This document shows positions 22,701-33,903 of a DNA stretch of 64,000 nt, in pieces. Position numbers and translations under genes: made by a program. Within the stretch, counting starts at the first letter, position 1, and every line of letters starts with the position of its first letter. The notes beneath the pieces are model-generated. The model did not search any database. It was not told the DNA's origin and saw only the letters and a list, made by a program, of their open reading frames with translations. Source of the DNA: Amblyomma americanum (Eukaryota > Arthropoda > Arachnida > Ixodida > Ixodidae); the NCBI RefSeq assembly GCF_052857255.1, contig NC_135505.1:132333967-132397966 (forward strand), given 5' to 3'.

Positions 22701-25700
22701 CGGGAGGAGTGCCGGTGCGCCGAGAAACGAAGTCGGCATGCGGTGTCCACGTGCTAGGCCGTGGCGTCAAGGCCGATCACTTTGCGAGATTTACTTTGCC
22801 AGGCTAAAATGTAGTGAAGCTGCCGCTTATCCCTCGGTTTAACCTAAGCTAGATCACCATTAATTTTTTTTGCACTAACGCAGGTACGGGGCTGGTCAAA
22901 CTGAGCAAAGTCACCATTGAAGACGCCCAGATGGGAAAAGTGATGGTTGTTCATTTTGCATTCAGCATCAGTCAGCAACTAGACTCGCATCCAAAAGCTC
23001 GCGTGACCGTGCGGAGAGAGGATGGTTCAAAAATTCTCTGTCTGGGCAGAGTCGGATCATGGTAGGCCAACCGCGCTCCTTTTAATTTGTGCAGTCATTT
23101 CGGTCGCCGGGGAGCAGTGATGTGTTATCATGTAAAAAAAAAAATTTTCTGCAAACATATTTCAATACATTATCAAAGTGGGACAACCTGCGAGAAACTT
23201 GCCCATCATTTAACGTTGGGCTAGGTGTTATAAAAAATGTTCTCAAGAATCTTCTTTCAAATTCTATGCAGAAAAAACGCACTTTTCAAAGAAAGCAAAA
23301 GAAACTAACATGTAAATGGCTAGCTTGAGCAATTCGTATCGCGTACGTGATATTTACAACGTCAGCATGTGTACTACCAGACTGGTAGTTGTGACCAAAA
23401 AGTATTGAACAAAACACAGTAGTGAGCAAAAAGGTATATTTCAGTTTTCGAATTTTAGTGTTATCCCACACTAGAGCTTCTACATGAGGTTCAGGGAAAG
23501 ACAATATCAGAATTTCAGCAAAATAAGAACCAATATTGAGGATCGATTTGAGGAACAATTTGTTCCTAAACTAAACAAAATTTATTGATAAACAGCTTTC
23601 TGTACTGTGTGATAAAAAGTTTTTATTTTTATTTGAATGAGACACCAACTGCAAAAATGCCTTTTCCCAACAAACTGTTGCCATCAGTACTTCGCAGACA
23701 TTAGGCATCGATGACAAATCCCATCTGTATGTTTCATAGCAGTACTCTACAATATTCCACAACTGCCTCACAATTAGAAGTTACGACAGAGGAAGTTTGT
23801 CTTGGCACAGGCAAGTGAATGAAAGTGTGCTCAGAGGTACCGTCGAGCCTGAGCCTCGGTCTCTGTGTGCCTGTGCGACTGCATCAGCTGAAAAAAATCG
23901 GCTGCAGTTCAACCCGGCTGAACCTATTAAGACGAGTGAAAGCTTTGTTAAGGTAAGCACATGAGGGTAAGCACACGCCAGACGCTTTCATATAGCAAAG
24001 GCCTGTCACGCGATTTCCGGGTAGTTGCAAAAGAGCCGTCGGCTCCGCATACGCAGCTGTGGCGAGGCGCAGCGAGTCACGTGATTCGATAGCTGCGAGG
24101 AGAGCGAGCGCAGTCGGCTCAACTCGCGCAGTGTAGCGAGGCGTGGCCAGTCAAGTGGCATGACGTCAGAGCCAAGCCTCCGCTCCTCCTGGTTTGAAGG
24201 TCAAACTTCATAGCCACGTGACCTTGAGCTTTGCACAGGAGCTTTGTGCAGCATGTTGTGAAACTTGGCGTTTTTCTCAGCGGCGCGCTGTTCCCGTGTT
24301 ATGTGTGCTACGTTTGAGTTGGCGCATGTCACGAAAGCTTGGAAGCTATATACGAGCTATTTTCAGCTTTTCTGAGCAAGCGTCCACACTCTCCGTATAA
24401 GCGTGTCACTTAAGTTTCTGTTCGGCGATCTACTTATTACGGTCCATCAGTGTTCATCATGAAATAAGCCTTGAAATGAAAAAAAGCATTCCAAATCTTC
24501 GTCCTCACAGTGGGAGAAGACGCGACAGCTATAGCTCCGCTCGTATTAGAACTCTTCTTAATTATTATTATTTCATTGACTTTAAATTTCGTGTCACGCT
24601 GTGTGCCATTAATTGCGTTCAGTTAGTAGAGCATGACTGTCTGCTCAGGAATTAATGAAACAGGAAGCCTTGGCAATATTAAGAGATAAAGCAGTTGTTC
24701 GGATCGTTGGTGGTAATCGCGGGTGTTATTGCATATTTTACAGGCAAGTAGTTTTTTGCTGAAATGTCGCAGGCTTCTTTTCTCCTCACATGCTGCGCCT
24801 CAATGATTCATTTCATTGTCTGCGCAGAAACTGTTATTTTGTAGCATTTCGCGCCTGCTTTGATGTCAAAACTCAATTAAAGAAAATGCAAATCCGATGC
24901 CTTCAGGGTGAAGATTCAATACTCTCATGTTCATTATTGTGTGATAGTTTAATCAGATTCTGAAAGTGACATAATTGCAGATACCCTCGGAAGGTCAAAT
25001 TATATAGGTTTAACACTGACACATAACAAAGATCCGAAGTGGGTGAGTGAAGAAACGCTAATTAATTAGGCCCTTGTTAAAGTGAACAAAGAATAAGTGT
25101 GGGCATGTAATGGGAATAAGGGAAAGTAACCGATGGTTCCTTGGGGTAACGGAGTGGATTCCGAGGAAGGGCACGCGCACCAAAGGGCTGCAGAGAGTTA
25201 GGTGGGCGGATGAAATTAGGCAGTTGCTGATGGATAACTATCGAATAAATAATAATTATAATAATAATTATAATAATAATTGGTTTTTCGAGAAGGAAAT
25301 TGTGCAGTATCTGTCTCATATATCGTTGGACACCTGAACCGCTCCCAAAGGGAAGGGATAAAAGAGGGAGTGAAAGAAGAAAGGAAGAAAGAGGTGCCAT
25401 AGTGGAGGGCTCCGGAATAATTTCGACCACCTGAGGATATTTAACGTGCACTGACATCGCACAGCACACGGGCGCTTTAGCGTTTTGCCTCCATAAAAAC
25501 GCAGCCGCCGCGGTCGGGTTCGAACCCGGGAACTCGGATAAATCCAGGCAGACGAAATTAAACTGGAGCCCTCCACTACGGCACCTCTTTCTTCCTATCT
25601 TCTTTCACCCTCTCCTTTATCCCTTCCCTTACGGCTCGGTTCAGGTGTCCAACGATATATGAGACAGATACTGCGCCATTTCCTTTCCTCAGAAACCAAT

Positions 25701-28700
25701 TAATATTAATATTATTACTATTATTATTATTATTATTTATATTAGTATTATTAATATTATTGAGATGTTGATAAACATTTTAATTTCAGCACATACAGAC
25801 TCTGCCGCGGAATAACATTCATGGATAAAGAATTGGGAAAGCCTTGGAACAAGTGCCCCGTTCCGGCCAGCTCGGGAGAAGAGTACATATCCGTCAAATT
25901 GGACAATTCTGCCGAGATGCTGATTCCCGTAAGCGTTTAACCAACTTATCATAAATACCTATCGGGGTAGTAATCAAATACACCAATTGGTAAGAGTGAA
26001 ATGTGCTTCAAAGGTGAGGAGGGAATTATCAGAGGAAAAACACACAAAGCAAGGCAGTCACTGCAACCAGTGTCGTATTTTGCGGTTTGATATTTTCTGC
26101 TGTGTTGAGCCACTCAACAAGAACCAAGCAGATTGAAATCTTTTCAAAAAGAAAAATAAGTTTATGTGGTGAAGTATAATTCCTACTTAGCCGTTGTAGG
26201 TCGTGATAAATATTTAGGGGAAAATAGAGTTGAAAAATGAACTAGAGGACCTTAACAAATAATGACTAGCGGCTGCGTTAATTGTCGAAGTCAACGACAT
26301 ATACTCGGAGACATCATAAAAATTTCAACTCTGTTTCTTTGATTTATGTTTGAGGGTGTATTGAGATATTTTCTCAATATCAGTTTTGTGTAATATTGGT
26401 TTAAAAATGTGATAATATCAATCTTATTATTTTGAATTCGCTTCAGCGTCGTTGTCTCTTCGTATGCTCAGTGAGTTCTTTCCTATGAACCTGCTTTCAT
26501 TTTTTCATGCTCTTTCAATGGTTGCACACGGCGTTCATGGTACATGTTTTCTTTGAGCAGTCGCGGTTGTTGAGGTTTCAAATTTTAATAGGATTGTTTG
26601 ATTTCTTTTCAAGATTACTATCTTACTTTGCGTATTGCCCTTTCCTTTATTTACAGACAATTCGTCGCGATTTTTGTAAAAGAAGACACGAAAGCAATAA
26701 TAATTAAGTATGTACTCGTAAACAAGAACACTGACTAAGAGACAAGCTCAGAGCTGAGAGAACCGTTTTATATTTCTGCCTAGATGTATCACAGAGAAGG
26801 CCATAAAGTGAAGTAACGTGATGTCGGCCCTAGTCTATTTTAAATGTTGAGGGCAAGGCTGGCTGATAAAATATTAATTGCTTTTATGCCAAACCTCTGT
26901 GTTATGATTGTAATAATAATAATTAATAATAATTGATTTTTGGGGGAAAGGAAATGGCGCAGTATCTGTCTCATATATCTTTGGACACCTGAACCGCGCC
27001 GTAAGAGAAGGGATAAAGGAGGGAGTGAAAGAAGAGAGGAACAAATAGGTCCGTAGTGGAGGGCTCCGGAATAATTTCGACCACCTGGGGATCTTTAACG
27101 TGCACTGACATCGCACAGCACACGGGCGCCTTAGCGTTTTTCCTCCATAAAAACGCAGCCGCCGCGGTCGGGTTCGAACCCGGGAGCTCCGGATCAGTAG
27201 TCGAGCGCCCTAACCACTGAGCCACCGCGGCGGGGCTGTTATGATTGTATAAGCATGTTTTTGCTCTCTGAAAGACTGTGCTCCATATCAGAGCTTAATA
27301 GCGCTGGGTAGTTTTTCAAATTGTTGTTTTGCTCTTTTTTGCCGGCAGCCATAGCAATATGTATATGTAATGTCATAGTAGGATAAAAACATTGATTCAG
27401 CGCTATTAGTTTTAATATTGAAAAAGTGCACGCCATCTAGTTTCTCGAGGAATAATTTGTTCACAGCAACAACTTCGCAGGTACTGCAGAAAACGAGGGG
27501 CTAAACATAAATAAACAATGCAGTTTACTGCATAGCGAGCTGCAACATAGATCTGCGATCTTTTACACTTTGAGACGTTTTAACATTAAAGGGACACTGA
27601 TGAGAAATTGAAGTTGGCTTGTATCCATAGAATAGCAGCTCCTGATCACAAAAACGCCACTCTTCATGAAAACAAAGCTGTTGTAATGTAGAAAATAGCA
27701 AGAACCAAAATACAGGTATCGCCGCCACAGGCCAATCTCGCAAGTACAAGCGTGTTGACCTCCTTGGACAAGATGCGCCACCTTGGAGGAATTTTCCTTA
27801 CTTCATGGACGTCACGTATCTCTGAGGCTTGCAAAGGAAGGTTGCGCACAGCACCGCTAGTCGTCAATCACGGAGTCTACGTTTACGTCACGATTCATGT
27901 CACTCCGTTTTGTGACGTCATAAGAGTTGCCGTGGCGTCATAAGAGTTTCCTGAGTTTGAATCAGAGGGACGGGAAAAACTTTTTCAACTACGAATCCAA
28001 ATTTCTTTTAAATAAATGCATCTTTCGCGCCCGGACAAGCGGCAACAAAGCCATGAAATGGCGAACTGTCAGATTTTGCTAACAAAAAAAAAATTGATAG
28101 AGTTCTCCTCAGTGTCCCTTTAAAGGTAGTTCGAAGCGGTTAAATTTGCTCTACAAACCTGGCACATTAATTTAAATGGAACATCCAAGGCCTGTAACAA
28201 ATGGCGGGAAACAGGATGCGATCACAGTTGAGGGTCGTGTTGTAAAGCGGCTACAAATAGATCGGTGTTGGACGAAAAGTCCATATTCTACTGAAACGCT
28301 GCATATGAGCCGTTCATATGGAATTATGGGAATATGGAATCGATGTGGTATGGACGTGTATATATAAAAGTCAATATGTTCTGTATATGTTTTCAGTTTG
28401 GTGTCCGTAAATTTTCCATATAATTTCTAAATCATTTACATATAGTATACATGACGTCATACGTGGTCCGGGGATTTTAAACGCACTTTCTATACAGTCC
28501 ATAATGAATTCATTTGTACTATATGAACACCACACAATTGATATAGAAACATGAAATTATGGGTTTCGCCATATGGAAACTCAGCAGGGATGTATACTTA
28601 GATGGAAATACTAGCAAGCGTCGGTAGCAGCGCCTAACTACTGGCACTCTTATTAGGAGCTCATTACAATTAAGAGTATCTGTACCCACCTCCTCCCTCT

Positions 28701-29455
28701 GCCGCTTTTGATAGGGTTACAAAAAAATATAACGGAAAAATCTACTTAGATTTTGCCGCCATTCGCTAAAATCGCTCGGCGGAACTCATTCCGGCAAGGT
28801 CGAAACACCGTCGACGCTGAATTGTATTCAGCTCCCGCGGTGGCGGAGTGGTTACAGCGTTCGGCTGCTGACCAGAAAGACGCTGGTTCCATCCCGGCCG
28901 CGGAGGTCATGTTTCGGTGGAGGCGAAATGCTAGAGTCCCGTGTACTGTGCGATGTCAGTGCAACTTAAAGAACCCCAGATGGTCGAAATTTCCGGTGCC
29001 CTTCACTACGGCGTCCGTACGGTCGTTAAACCACCATAAATGAAACCATAAACTTTATATTATCCCGCCGGCGATTTCACTGTTAGATGAATGCCACTGC
29101 ACGAAATTTCCTGCTGTGCATACGCTGCGCTTGAATCTTGTGTGGCTCATCATTAATGCCATCTACGGGCTGTAACCATCCACGTGGTTGAAAAATGCAC
29201 GGTTGAGTGTAGTGATTTGCTAGTGCCCCTTGCATGTACTTCTAGCAGTCTCACATTGCACGTTGGCTTATCTACGGTATTTAGAAAAACAGCCTAGCCT
29301 CGACGGCTTTGAAATAAGCAAAAAAATTTTATTCCTCTGCTTAAATTTTTGTTTTTCAGTTTACTCCAACCACACTCAATGTTCGTGTGGCAGTGACCGA
29401 CGGAAGCACCGTTGTCGGGTGTGAAACATTCGATGTGAAGATAGAAGCAGCCTAA
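19683..29455 (+). CDS. ML-domain secreted protein, gene 1 (NPC2/Der p 2-like), four exons
   Basis: ML-domain proteins are small secreted beta-sandwich proteins that bind lipids (NPC2 sterols, MD-2 lipid A, mite group 2 allergens); ticks have many, some in saliva (family knowledge). Exons join 19683-19791, 22884-23061, 25790-25928 and 29360-29455 with GT-AG borders and phases 1, 2, 0, giving 173 residues. A signal peptide (about residues 1-18) is followed by six cysteines in the NPC2-like order: N-terminal SC, ILC, SC-TYRLC pair, NKCP and VVGC. Compared with genes 2 and 3 there is an extra seven residues after the signal peptide, an apparent VQ-x-P duplication, and CRG in place of CGG. The ATG at 19683 was chosen over the in-frame ATG at 19608 because the latter lies in the TATA region and would bury the signal peptide. 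Two AATAAA signals follow. Ligand unknown. Confidence 0.85.
20112..21017 (-). CDS. Penelope-like element, 3' part: RT thumb/linker and GIY-YIG endonuclease (left arm)
   Basis: 301 open codons. The first half ([38 protein letters not shown]) matches the segment after the reverse transcriptase palm in Penelope-like elements. The second half has the GIY-YIG nuclease signature ([19 protein letters not shown], then NERLMEH with the catalytic Arg and downstream Glu-type region). The palm with the catalytic YxDD is absent, so the copy cannot be autonomous. The ATG is only the first in the truncated frame. Confidence 0.85.
   Translation of the reverse strand: MTEHFKPLVLTCELPIDNSIRFLDINFTFHAHHICWAYQPRSNKPMLPYHSAHSKLIKRGIVNLCFRNALQKSCPHMMTDSFQEQSNRLTNAGYPSHVQVSVAEKLVKRMKPDNQCSPNPVPHERKNLVVLPYLHKISHNLKRIGQRANATVVFSAPKKLATLCKLGKTNTNKARGCATGHQKPYVTCDEGVVYQIPLSCGKHYIGQTGRCLNERLMEHARNVRNGQGGSLVDHILACKSKSCKPFFDKSLVIGKSRERLTREIIEAEKINRSGCSCVSTPSILLSDKELVFLRNRYCSHV
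21175..22080 (+). CDS. Penelope-like element, 3' part: RT thumb/linker and GIY-YIG endonuclease (right arm)
   Basis: Mirror copy of the left arm with the same 301-codon frame, one visible substitution and no stop. Its 3' flank (22081-22206) is the terminal sequence ending in TACACAGTGTATTGGA, followed by the 38 bp tail. Confidence 0.85.
   Translation: MTEHFKPLVLTCELPIDNSIRFLDINFTFHAHHICWAYQPRSNKPMLPYHSAHSKLIKRGIVNLCFRNALQKSCPHMMTDSFQEQSNRLTNAGYPSHVQVSVAEKLVKKMKPDNQCSPNPVPHERKNLVVLPYLHKISHNLKRIGQRANATVVFSAPKKLATLCKLGKTNTNKARGCATGHQKPYVTCDEGVVYQIPLSCGKHYIGQTGRCLNERLMEHARNVRNGQGGSLVDHILACKSKSCKPFFDKSLVIGKSRERLTREIIEAEKINRSGCSCVSTPSILLSDKELVFLRNRYCSHV
22425..22823. mobile_element. TIR-bearing element rich in TGACCTT/AAGGTCA motifs
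   Basis: GCAGCTTCACTAC at 22425-22437 and its exact complement at 22811-22823 bound 399 bp; CGG/CCG extends the match by two bases. The CTTCACTAC start and TGACCTTGACC-like motifs link it to the repeats at 9852, 60137 and 62308. No coding capacity recognised. It lies in ML gene 1 intron 1. Confidence 0.55.
22884..23061 (+). CDS. ML gene 1 exon 2
   Basis: Acceptor CTAACGCAG. It encodes beta strands of the ML fold, with [16 protein letters not shown] and the ILC cysteine; it ends GS plus TG of a split Cys codon. 178 bp, the same length as exon 2 of genes 2 and 3. Confidence 0.88.
25115..25225 (+). pseudogene. Non-LTR retrotransposon ORF2 C-terminal fragment
   Basis: The reading [15 protein letters not shown] and [11 protein letters not shown] resembles the C-terminal tail of arthropod LINE ORF2 proteins. 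Same family as the minus-strand fragment at 55775-55985 (VTEWIPSDSKR and RWADEIEKF). Confidence 0.55.
25246..25545 (-). mobile_element. SINE (Ruka-like, long subfamily)
   Basis: Minus strand: AAT-type tail at 25246-25280, GATATATGAGACAG region, pyrimidine block, body and B box (GGTTCGAACCC at about 25525). The A-box end is missing after 25545. Confidence 0.85.
25563..25745 (+). mobile_element. SINE 3' fragment (Ruka-like, long subfamily), inverted relative to its neighbour
   Basis: It starts at CCGGAGCCC-like sequence, runs through TTACGGCTCGGTTCAGGTGT and CGATATATGAGACAGATACT to an ATT-rich tail that ends 45 bp before ML gene 1 exon 3. Confidence 0.85.
25790..25928 (+). CDS. ML gene 1 exon 3
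   Basis: Acceptor TTTAATTTCAG. It completes the split Cys, then TYRLC and NKCPVP. 139 bp, one codon shorter than in genes 2 and 3. Donor GTAAGC. Confidence 0.88.
26913..27236 (-). mobile_element. Full-length SINE (Ruka-like, long subfamily) with 13 bp target duplication
   Basis: TGTTATGATTGTA at 26900-26912 and 27237-27249 flanks a complete minus-strand copy: A box complement of GGTGGCTCAGTGGTTAGG at the right end, AAT-type tail at the left. In ML gene 1 intron 3. It is absent at the matching place in the duplicated intron near 54.3 kb, so it inserted after that duplication or was lost there. Confidence 0.92.
27590..28119. mobile_element. piggyBac-type MITE (TTAA target)
   Basis: TTAA at 27586-27589 and 28120-28123 flanks a 530 bp element with ends AGGGACACTGATGAGAA and the complement of AGGGACACTGAGGAGAA. 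A TTAA duplication with short TIRs starting AGGG/CCCT-like is the mark of the piggyBac superfamily. No transposase. In ML gene 1 intron 3. Confidence 0.78.
28120..28833. other. ML gene 1 intron 3, unassigned part
   Basis: AT-rich, with several CATATGG/CCATATG words around 28260-28600 that hint at a decayed inverted element. No clear borders. Confidence 0.35.
28834..29052 (+). mobile_element. SINE (Ruka-like, short subfamily)
   Basis: Head CCGCGGTGGCGGAGTGGTTAC, B box GGTTCCATCCC, body GTGTACTGTGCGATGTCAGT, and a 3' end with TAAACCACCATAAATGAAAC. In ML gene 1 intron 3, about 300 bp before exon 4. Confidence 0.85.
29360..29455 (+). CDS. ML gene 1 exon 4
   Basis: Acceptor TTTTTCAG. It encodes [11 protein letters not shown] and TVVGCETF with the last cysteine, ending KIEAA and TAA. 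Confidence 0.88.
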   Translation, partial: FTPTTLNVRVAVTDGSTVVGCETFDVKIEAA

Positions 29456-29517
29456 AGTCTCGCAAGGAAGTAGACAGATGTCTGTCGGCTGTCACTGTGT
29501 ACAGTTGCATGCCTATG

Positions 29518-29536
29518 AATAAAAAGAACCAATAAA
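29518..29536 (+). terminator. Poly(A) signals of ML gene 1
   Basis: AATAAA at 29518-29523 and again at 29531-29536, 63 and 76 bp after the stop codon. Confidence 0.7.
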
Positions 29537-29619
29537 AGAATTAGCCTTTTTATAGATGCCGAGTGCAAACATTTCCGGCTGCACCTGCATTACCGCTGGT
29601 TACCCATATATAGTATATA

Positions 29620-29851
29620 ATTGGTTTATGGGGAAATAAAATGGCGCAGTACCTGTCTCATATACCGTTGGACACCTGAACCGCGCCGTAAGGGAAGAGA
29701 TAAAGGAGTGAGTGAAAGAAGAAAGGAAAAAATAGGTACCGTAGTGGAGGGCTCCGGAATAATGACGACCACCCGGGGATCTTTAACGTGCACTGACATC
29801 GCACAGCACACGGGCGCCTTAGCGTTTTGCCTCCATAGAAACGCTGCCCAT
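29620..29851 (-). mobile_element. 5'-truncated SINE (Ruka-like, long subfamily)
   Basis: Minus strand: 3' part from TTGGTTTATGGGGAAATAAA through ACACCTGAACCGCGCCGTAA to GCCTCCATAGAAACG. The tRNA-like head is missing. Just downstream of ML gene 1. Confidence 0.85.
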
Positions 29852-30210
29852 AGAAGACGCTGTATTTTGCTAAAAATGTGCTCTTATTCTTCCTCTAGTA
29901 GTTTCTCTTGTCACCTTTTTATTCTTCTAAGCTCACATGAATAAGATGAATCGCCTATCGCCCTGCCCACACAGTAACGTACCGAATGTACGCTAAACCT
30001 AGCCATGCGTGTTGAGCAGGCTTTTAAAGGCGGGAGTGGTCTTCATTTGTAGTGCACGTGAGGTATGCAATGCTGATGAGAAAGCTTTGCCGCAAAGTGC
30101 GGACTCAAAAGTGGAGAAAAAAATCTGGCCATGGATCCTACATCAACCTCGGGGTGGTAGAAACTTGGGGGTTAAGGATTTGGCATAAGCTCAACTGACG
30201 CACGGTTACC

Positions 30211-30512
30211 CGCCGCGGTGGCTCAGTGGTTACGGTGCTCGGCTACTCAGCCGGGGTACCCGGGTTCGAACCCGATCGCGGCGGCCGCGTTTCGATGGAG
30301 GCGATGCGCAAAAGGCATCCGTGTGCTGTGCGATGCCAGTGCATGTTAAAGGTACCCAGGTGGTCGAAATTATTCCGGAGCCCTCCACTACGGCACCTCT
30401 TTCTTCTTTCAGTTCCTCCTTTATCCCTTCCCTTACGGCGCGGTTCAGGTGTCCACCGAGATAAGTGAGACAGTTACTGCATCATTTCCTTTCCTCAAAA
30501 CCAATTTTTAGT
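30211..30512 (+). mobile_element. Full-length SINE (Ruka-like, long subfamily)
   Basis: A box (GGTGGCTCAGTGGTTACGG), B box (GGTTCGAACCC), body, TTACGGCGCGGTTCAGGTGT and a T-rich tail. Confidence 0.88.
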
Positions 30513-31043
30513 TTTTATTTTTTCAACTGACGGTGGCTCTATAAGCACGTTGTACGCAAGCACGGCGACGCATCATCAAACGTTACAACTTTGGAGTCAC
30601 TCGACATTTGCCCCTTAACGCCTGTAAAAATGTGTCATTACTGATTCTCAAGATATGAGAAATAACCTGTTTTCTCTGAAACTTATTGGACAGCTGTTAT
30701 ACATATTGATTAATGACCTGCAGCTTTCAGAACTACAGGCAGGCCTGTCATCAAGAGAAATGACTCGCACTGAAATCCACGAGCTTTAGAATGACATAAA
30801 AATTGCGCGAATGAGGCTGAGAATGCATTTTTGCATTGCAATTCTCCATCAAATATTAACAAATCGCTGTTGTCTACGTCATTAAAGAAAGCGAAGCTCC
30901 GGTGACACTCCAGACTATGAACCCCAATTAATAGTCCTCGAAAGAGCTTGAATCGGGCATGATAAATTTTTCAGAGCTTCAATATTTATTCCCTGACTTC
31001 CCTCACTTATGTTTTGGTCCCTGATTTACTCTTAATTTTTTTT
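30513..31043. other. No gene recognised
   Basis: Unique-looking intergenic sequence up to the LINE insertion site. Confidence 0.4.
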
Positions 31044-31051
31044 CGTAGCGA

Positions 31052-32330
31052 AGATCGATCACTTGCGAAGATCGATCACATCAACCTAGACGGGAAAAAG
31101 TACCACCTCAATGCCTACGTGAGAACACCGCAAGACTCATGCAAAGGGGTGGTGCACGGGATTGACCCCAACGCATCAGACAGAGACCTGGAGAAAGACT
31201 TTTCCTTAGAAACCCACGAAATATTAGGCGTCCGAAGGCTCGGCAGATCCAACTCGGCGGTGATACTGTTCAGTGGATACAAAGTCCCTTTCTTTGTTAC
31301 GTACGGGTGGATCGAGCGCAAATATTTTCTTTATAGGAAAACTAGACCGTTTTGCGTACTGTGCGGCAGGGAAGGACATAGACCGGACGTCTGCCCCAGC
31401 CCAGCTGAATCGAAATGTCGCTCGTGCGGCAAGCTGAATCCCGGGGAAGCTCACGATTGCACCCCAACTTGTGCGGCATGCCAGGGGAATCACCACACGT
31501 ACTCAAGGGAATGCAAAGCAAAGTTTCTGGATCCCATCAATAAGCCTAGGAAACATCAACATTTCGATTATCAGGAAGAGAAACCGACAACCAGTGGCAC
31601 CAGCAAGAACTACGCGGCAGCTGTACGCACCAGCCGAAAAGAGCAGTTCGACAAGAAGGAATCCAGAAGAGCGGCCTCCAATTCTACGTCCAGGTCCAGG
31701 TCAAGATCTAAGTCTAGTCAACGTCGCAACTCGTCAGGCCGATCCGGAACGGAAGAGTCAAGACATCATAAAGAGCAGGGGACCACCAGGTCGGTCTCCT
31801 TTGCACCTAAGGCGGATCCACCGGCACAGGAGACGCCACGCACCCGAGGACGCGGACCGTCTTCTGAGAAGCAAGAAGACTCAAGACACATCGTAAAGGT
31901 GGGCTATGCTGGGTTGCCTCCATCCCTCCCCGGAAACGCGATATCAAAGGAGTTTAATGACCTGAAAGCAGAAATTATTCAGCTAAAAAAACAGAACGAG
32001 GCGTTGCGAGCTGAACTTAAATTGGTCAGGCTGCAGTCACAAACAACTCACGACAAAACACCCGAAGCCCGGCCAAACTCACAGTCAGTTTATGAGCGCG
32101 TCATTGCAGAGCTGAGGGCTGACAGAGAGGAGCAGGATAAAAAGTTCCTACAAGTTATTCAGATGGTCAAAAATGAGCTCGCAAACGAGTCCGCCAACAC
32201 TAGGAAATACATAAACTCTGCCATTGCCACAGTCAGAGACGAATTCAAATCGAAACTCAACGAGTGCAACTTCAGAAATAGGAAATCCAAATATGCCGAC
32301 AGGCACCCCCTTCCAGAAGAGGACGAATAA
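31052..32330 (+). pseudogene. LINE ORF1 (gag-like, three CCHC knuckles), 5'-truncated
   Basis: The open frame lacks its true start; the upstream ATG at 31014 is host sequence. Zinc knuckles are at about 31353-31395 (CVLCGREGHRPDVC), 31412-31462 and 31470-31512. They are followed by a Ser/Arg-rich stretch (SRSRSRSKSSQRR) and a coiled coil (EIIQLKKQNEALRAELKL). A nucleic-acid-binding role in the LINE particle is expected. The stop at 32328 is 5 bp before the ORF2 ATG. Confidence 0.8.
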
Positions 32331-32335
32331 GGAAC

Positions 32336-33337
32336 ATGTCACATAGGGGACAGGAAACAATAATTTGGTAATGGAATTGTCAGGGATTTAAAAAGAAAAA
32401 AGCAAGCCTTCAATTTTTCATCGACACATCGGAGACGCCACCTGCTGTAATAGTACTTCAAGAAGCAAATACGGTCATCAGCATGAAGGGGTACAAAACT
32501 TTCCAAGACGAGCATAGCCTAGGAATACTTGTTCACAAGGAGTTTACCGCAACGCTGCAAGAACCGCTAGCCGAAAATATCGAAGATGCTTACATTGAAA
32601 TTCTTCCCAAACACAGGGGAAAACGCAGTTTGCACATACTGAACGTGTACAGTCGCCCCAAGGACTCATGTCGTCAGATAGCCACGCTATTTAATAATTT
32701 TATCAAGAGGGCAGGTAAGAACCCCCTCGTCATAGCCGGTGATTTCAATGCGCCCCATCAAGCATGGGGATATCACTTTAACAGCCCGAAAGGTAGAAGG
32801 ATCCTTGAGATCGCTAACAGAGAAGGGCTCACAATCTTAACGAATCCCCTGCAACCCACCAGAGCGAGTAATAGCGTCAGCAGAGACACCTGTCCAGATC
32901 TCACGCTTGTGAAAACTGCCTGCAGGCCACCTGGTTTAACACTGGCGAGTCCCTGGGCAGTGATCACTTCATCACCTCCTGCACTGTTCAGGGAGTTAAA
33001 TGTCGGAAGCCATTTGGCAAGGCTAAGATTGTGAACTGGGACAAGTGGAGAGAGGAACTGGCACGTCTCCCGGACGAAGATATCACAGATATTGAGACAT
33101 GGACAGCGCTGCAGATGAAAACCGTCGCCAGGCATTCTGCGACAGTGAACACCACGGAGGAAACTCCGGCAGTTGACCCGCACCTGTTACATCTGTGGGA
33201 AGCCAGGCGATCTCTGACAAGGAGGTGGAAAAGGCAAAAGTTAAATCGCAAGCTGAAGACCAAGATTGCAGAACTCACCAAAGAAGCGGATGACTACGCA
33301 CATAACCTCGCTAACCAAAACTGGCTCAAGCTGTGTG
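32336..33337 (+). pseudogene. LINE ORF2, endonuclease part, with nonsense codon and frameshift
   Basis: ATG at 32336 (MSHRGQETIIW) then TAA at 32369-32371, where related elements would have a sense codon, then WNCQGFKKKKASLQFF in the same frame. APE-type motifs: VLQEAN and VIAGDFNAPHQAWG. At about 32912 one A seems lost from an A-run; the product continues in the next frame as TGESLGSDHFI (the catalytic SDH motif) and VNWDKWREEL up to the SINE. Confidence 0.8.
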
Positions 33338-33714
<377 letters not shown>

Positions 33715-33721
33715 GCTGTGT

Positions 33722-33903
33722 GTGTGATGAGCTCAAAGGTAGAATGGGCACGGCTAAAGCATGGGGACTCCTCAGATCCCTTATCGAGCCGAACTCAAAC
33801 CGGAAAGAGCAGGTGTGATGAGCTCAACGGTAGAATGGGCACGGCTAAAGCATGGGGACTCCTCAGATCCCTTATCGAGCCGAACTCAAACCGGAAAAAG
33901 CAG
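33722..33903 (+). repeat. 91 bp tandem duplication of LINE sequence
   Basis: Units at 33722-33812 and 33813-33903 (both starting GTGTGATGAGCTCAA) differ at two visible positions. 91 is not a multiple of three, so it shifts the ORF2 frame. It lies directly next to the SINE insertion. Confidence 0.88.

Larger units (their letters stand above)
23062..25789 (+). other. ML gene 1 intron 2
   Basis: 2.7 kb. It contains a GC-rich stretch (24000-24350), a LINE fragment (25115-25225) and an inverted SINE pair (25280-25706). No other gene seen. Confidence 0.75.
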
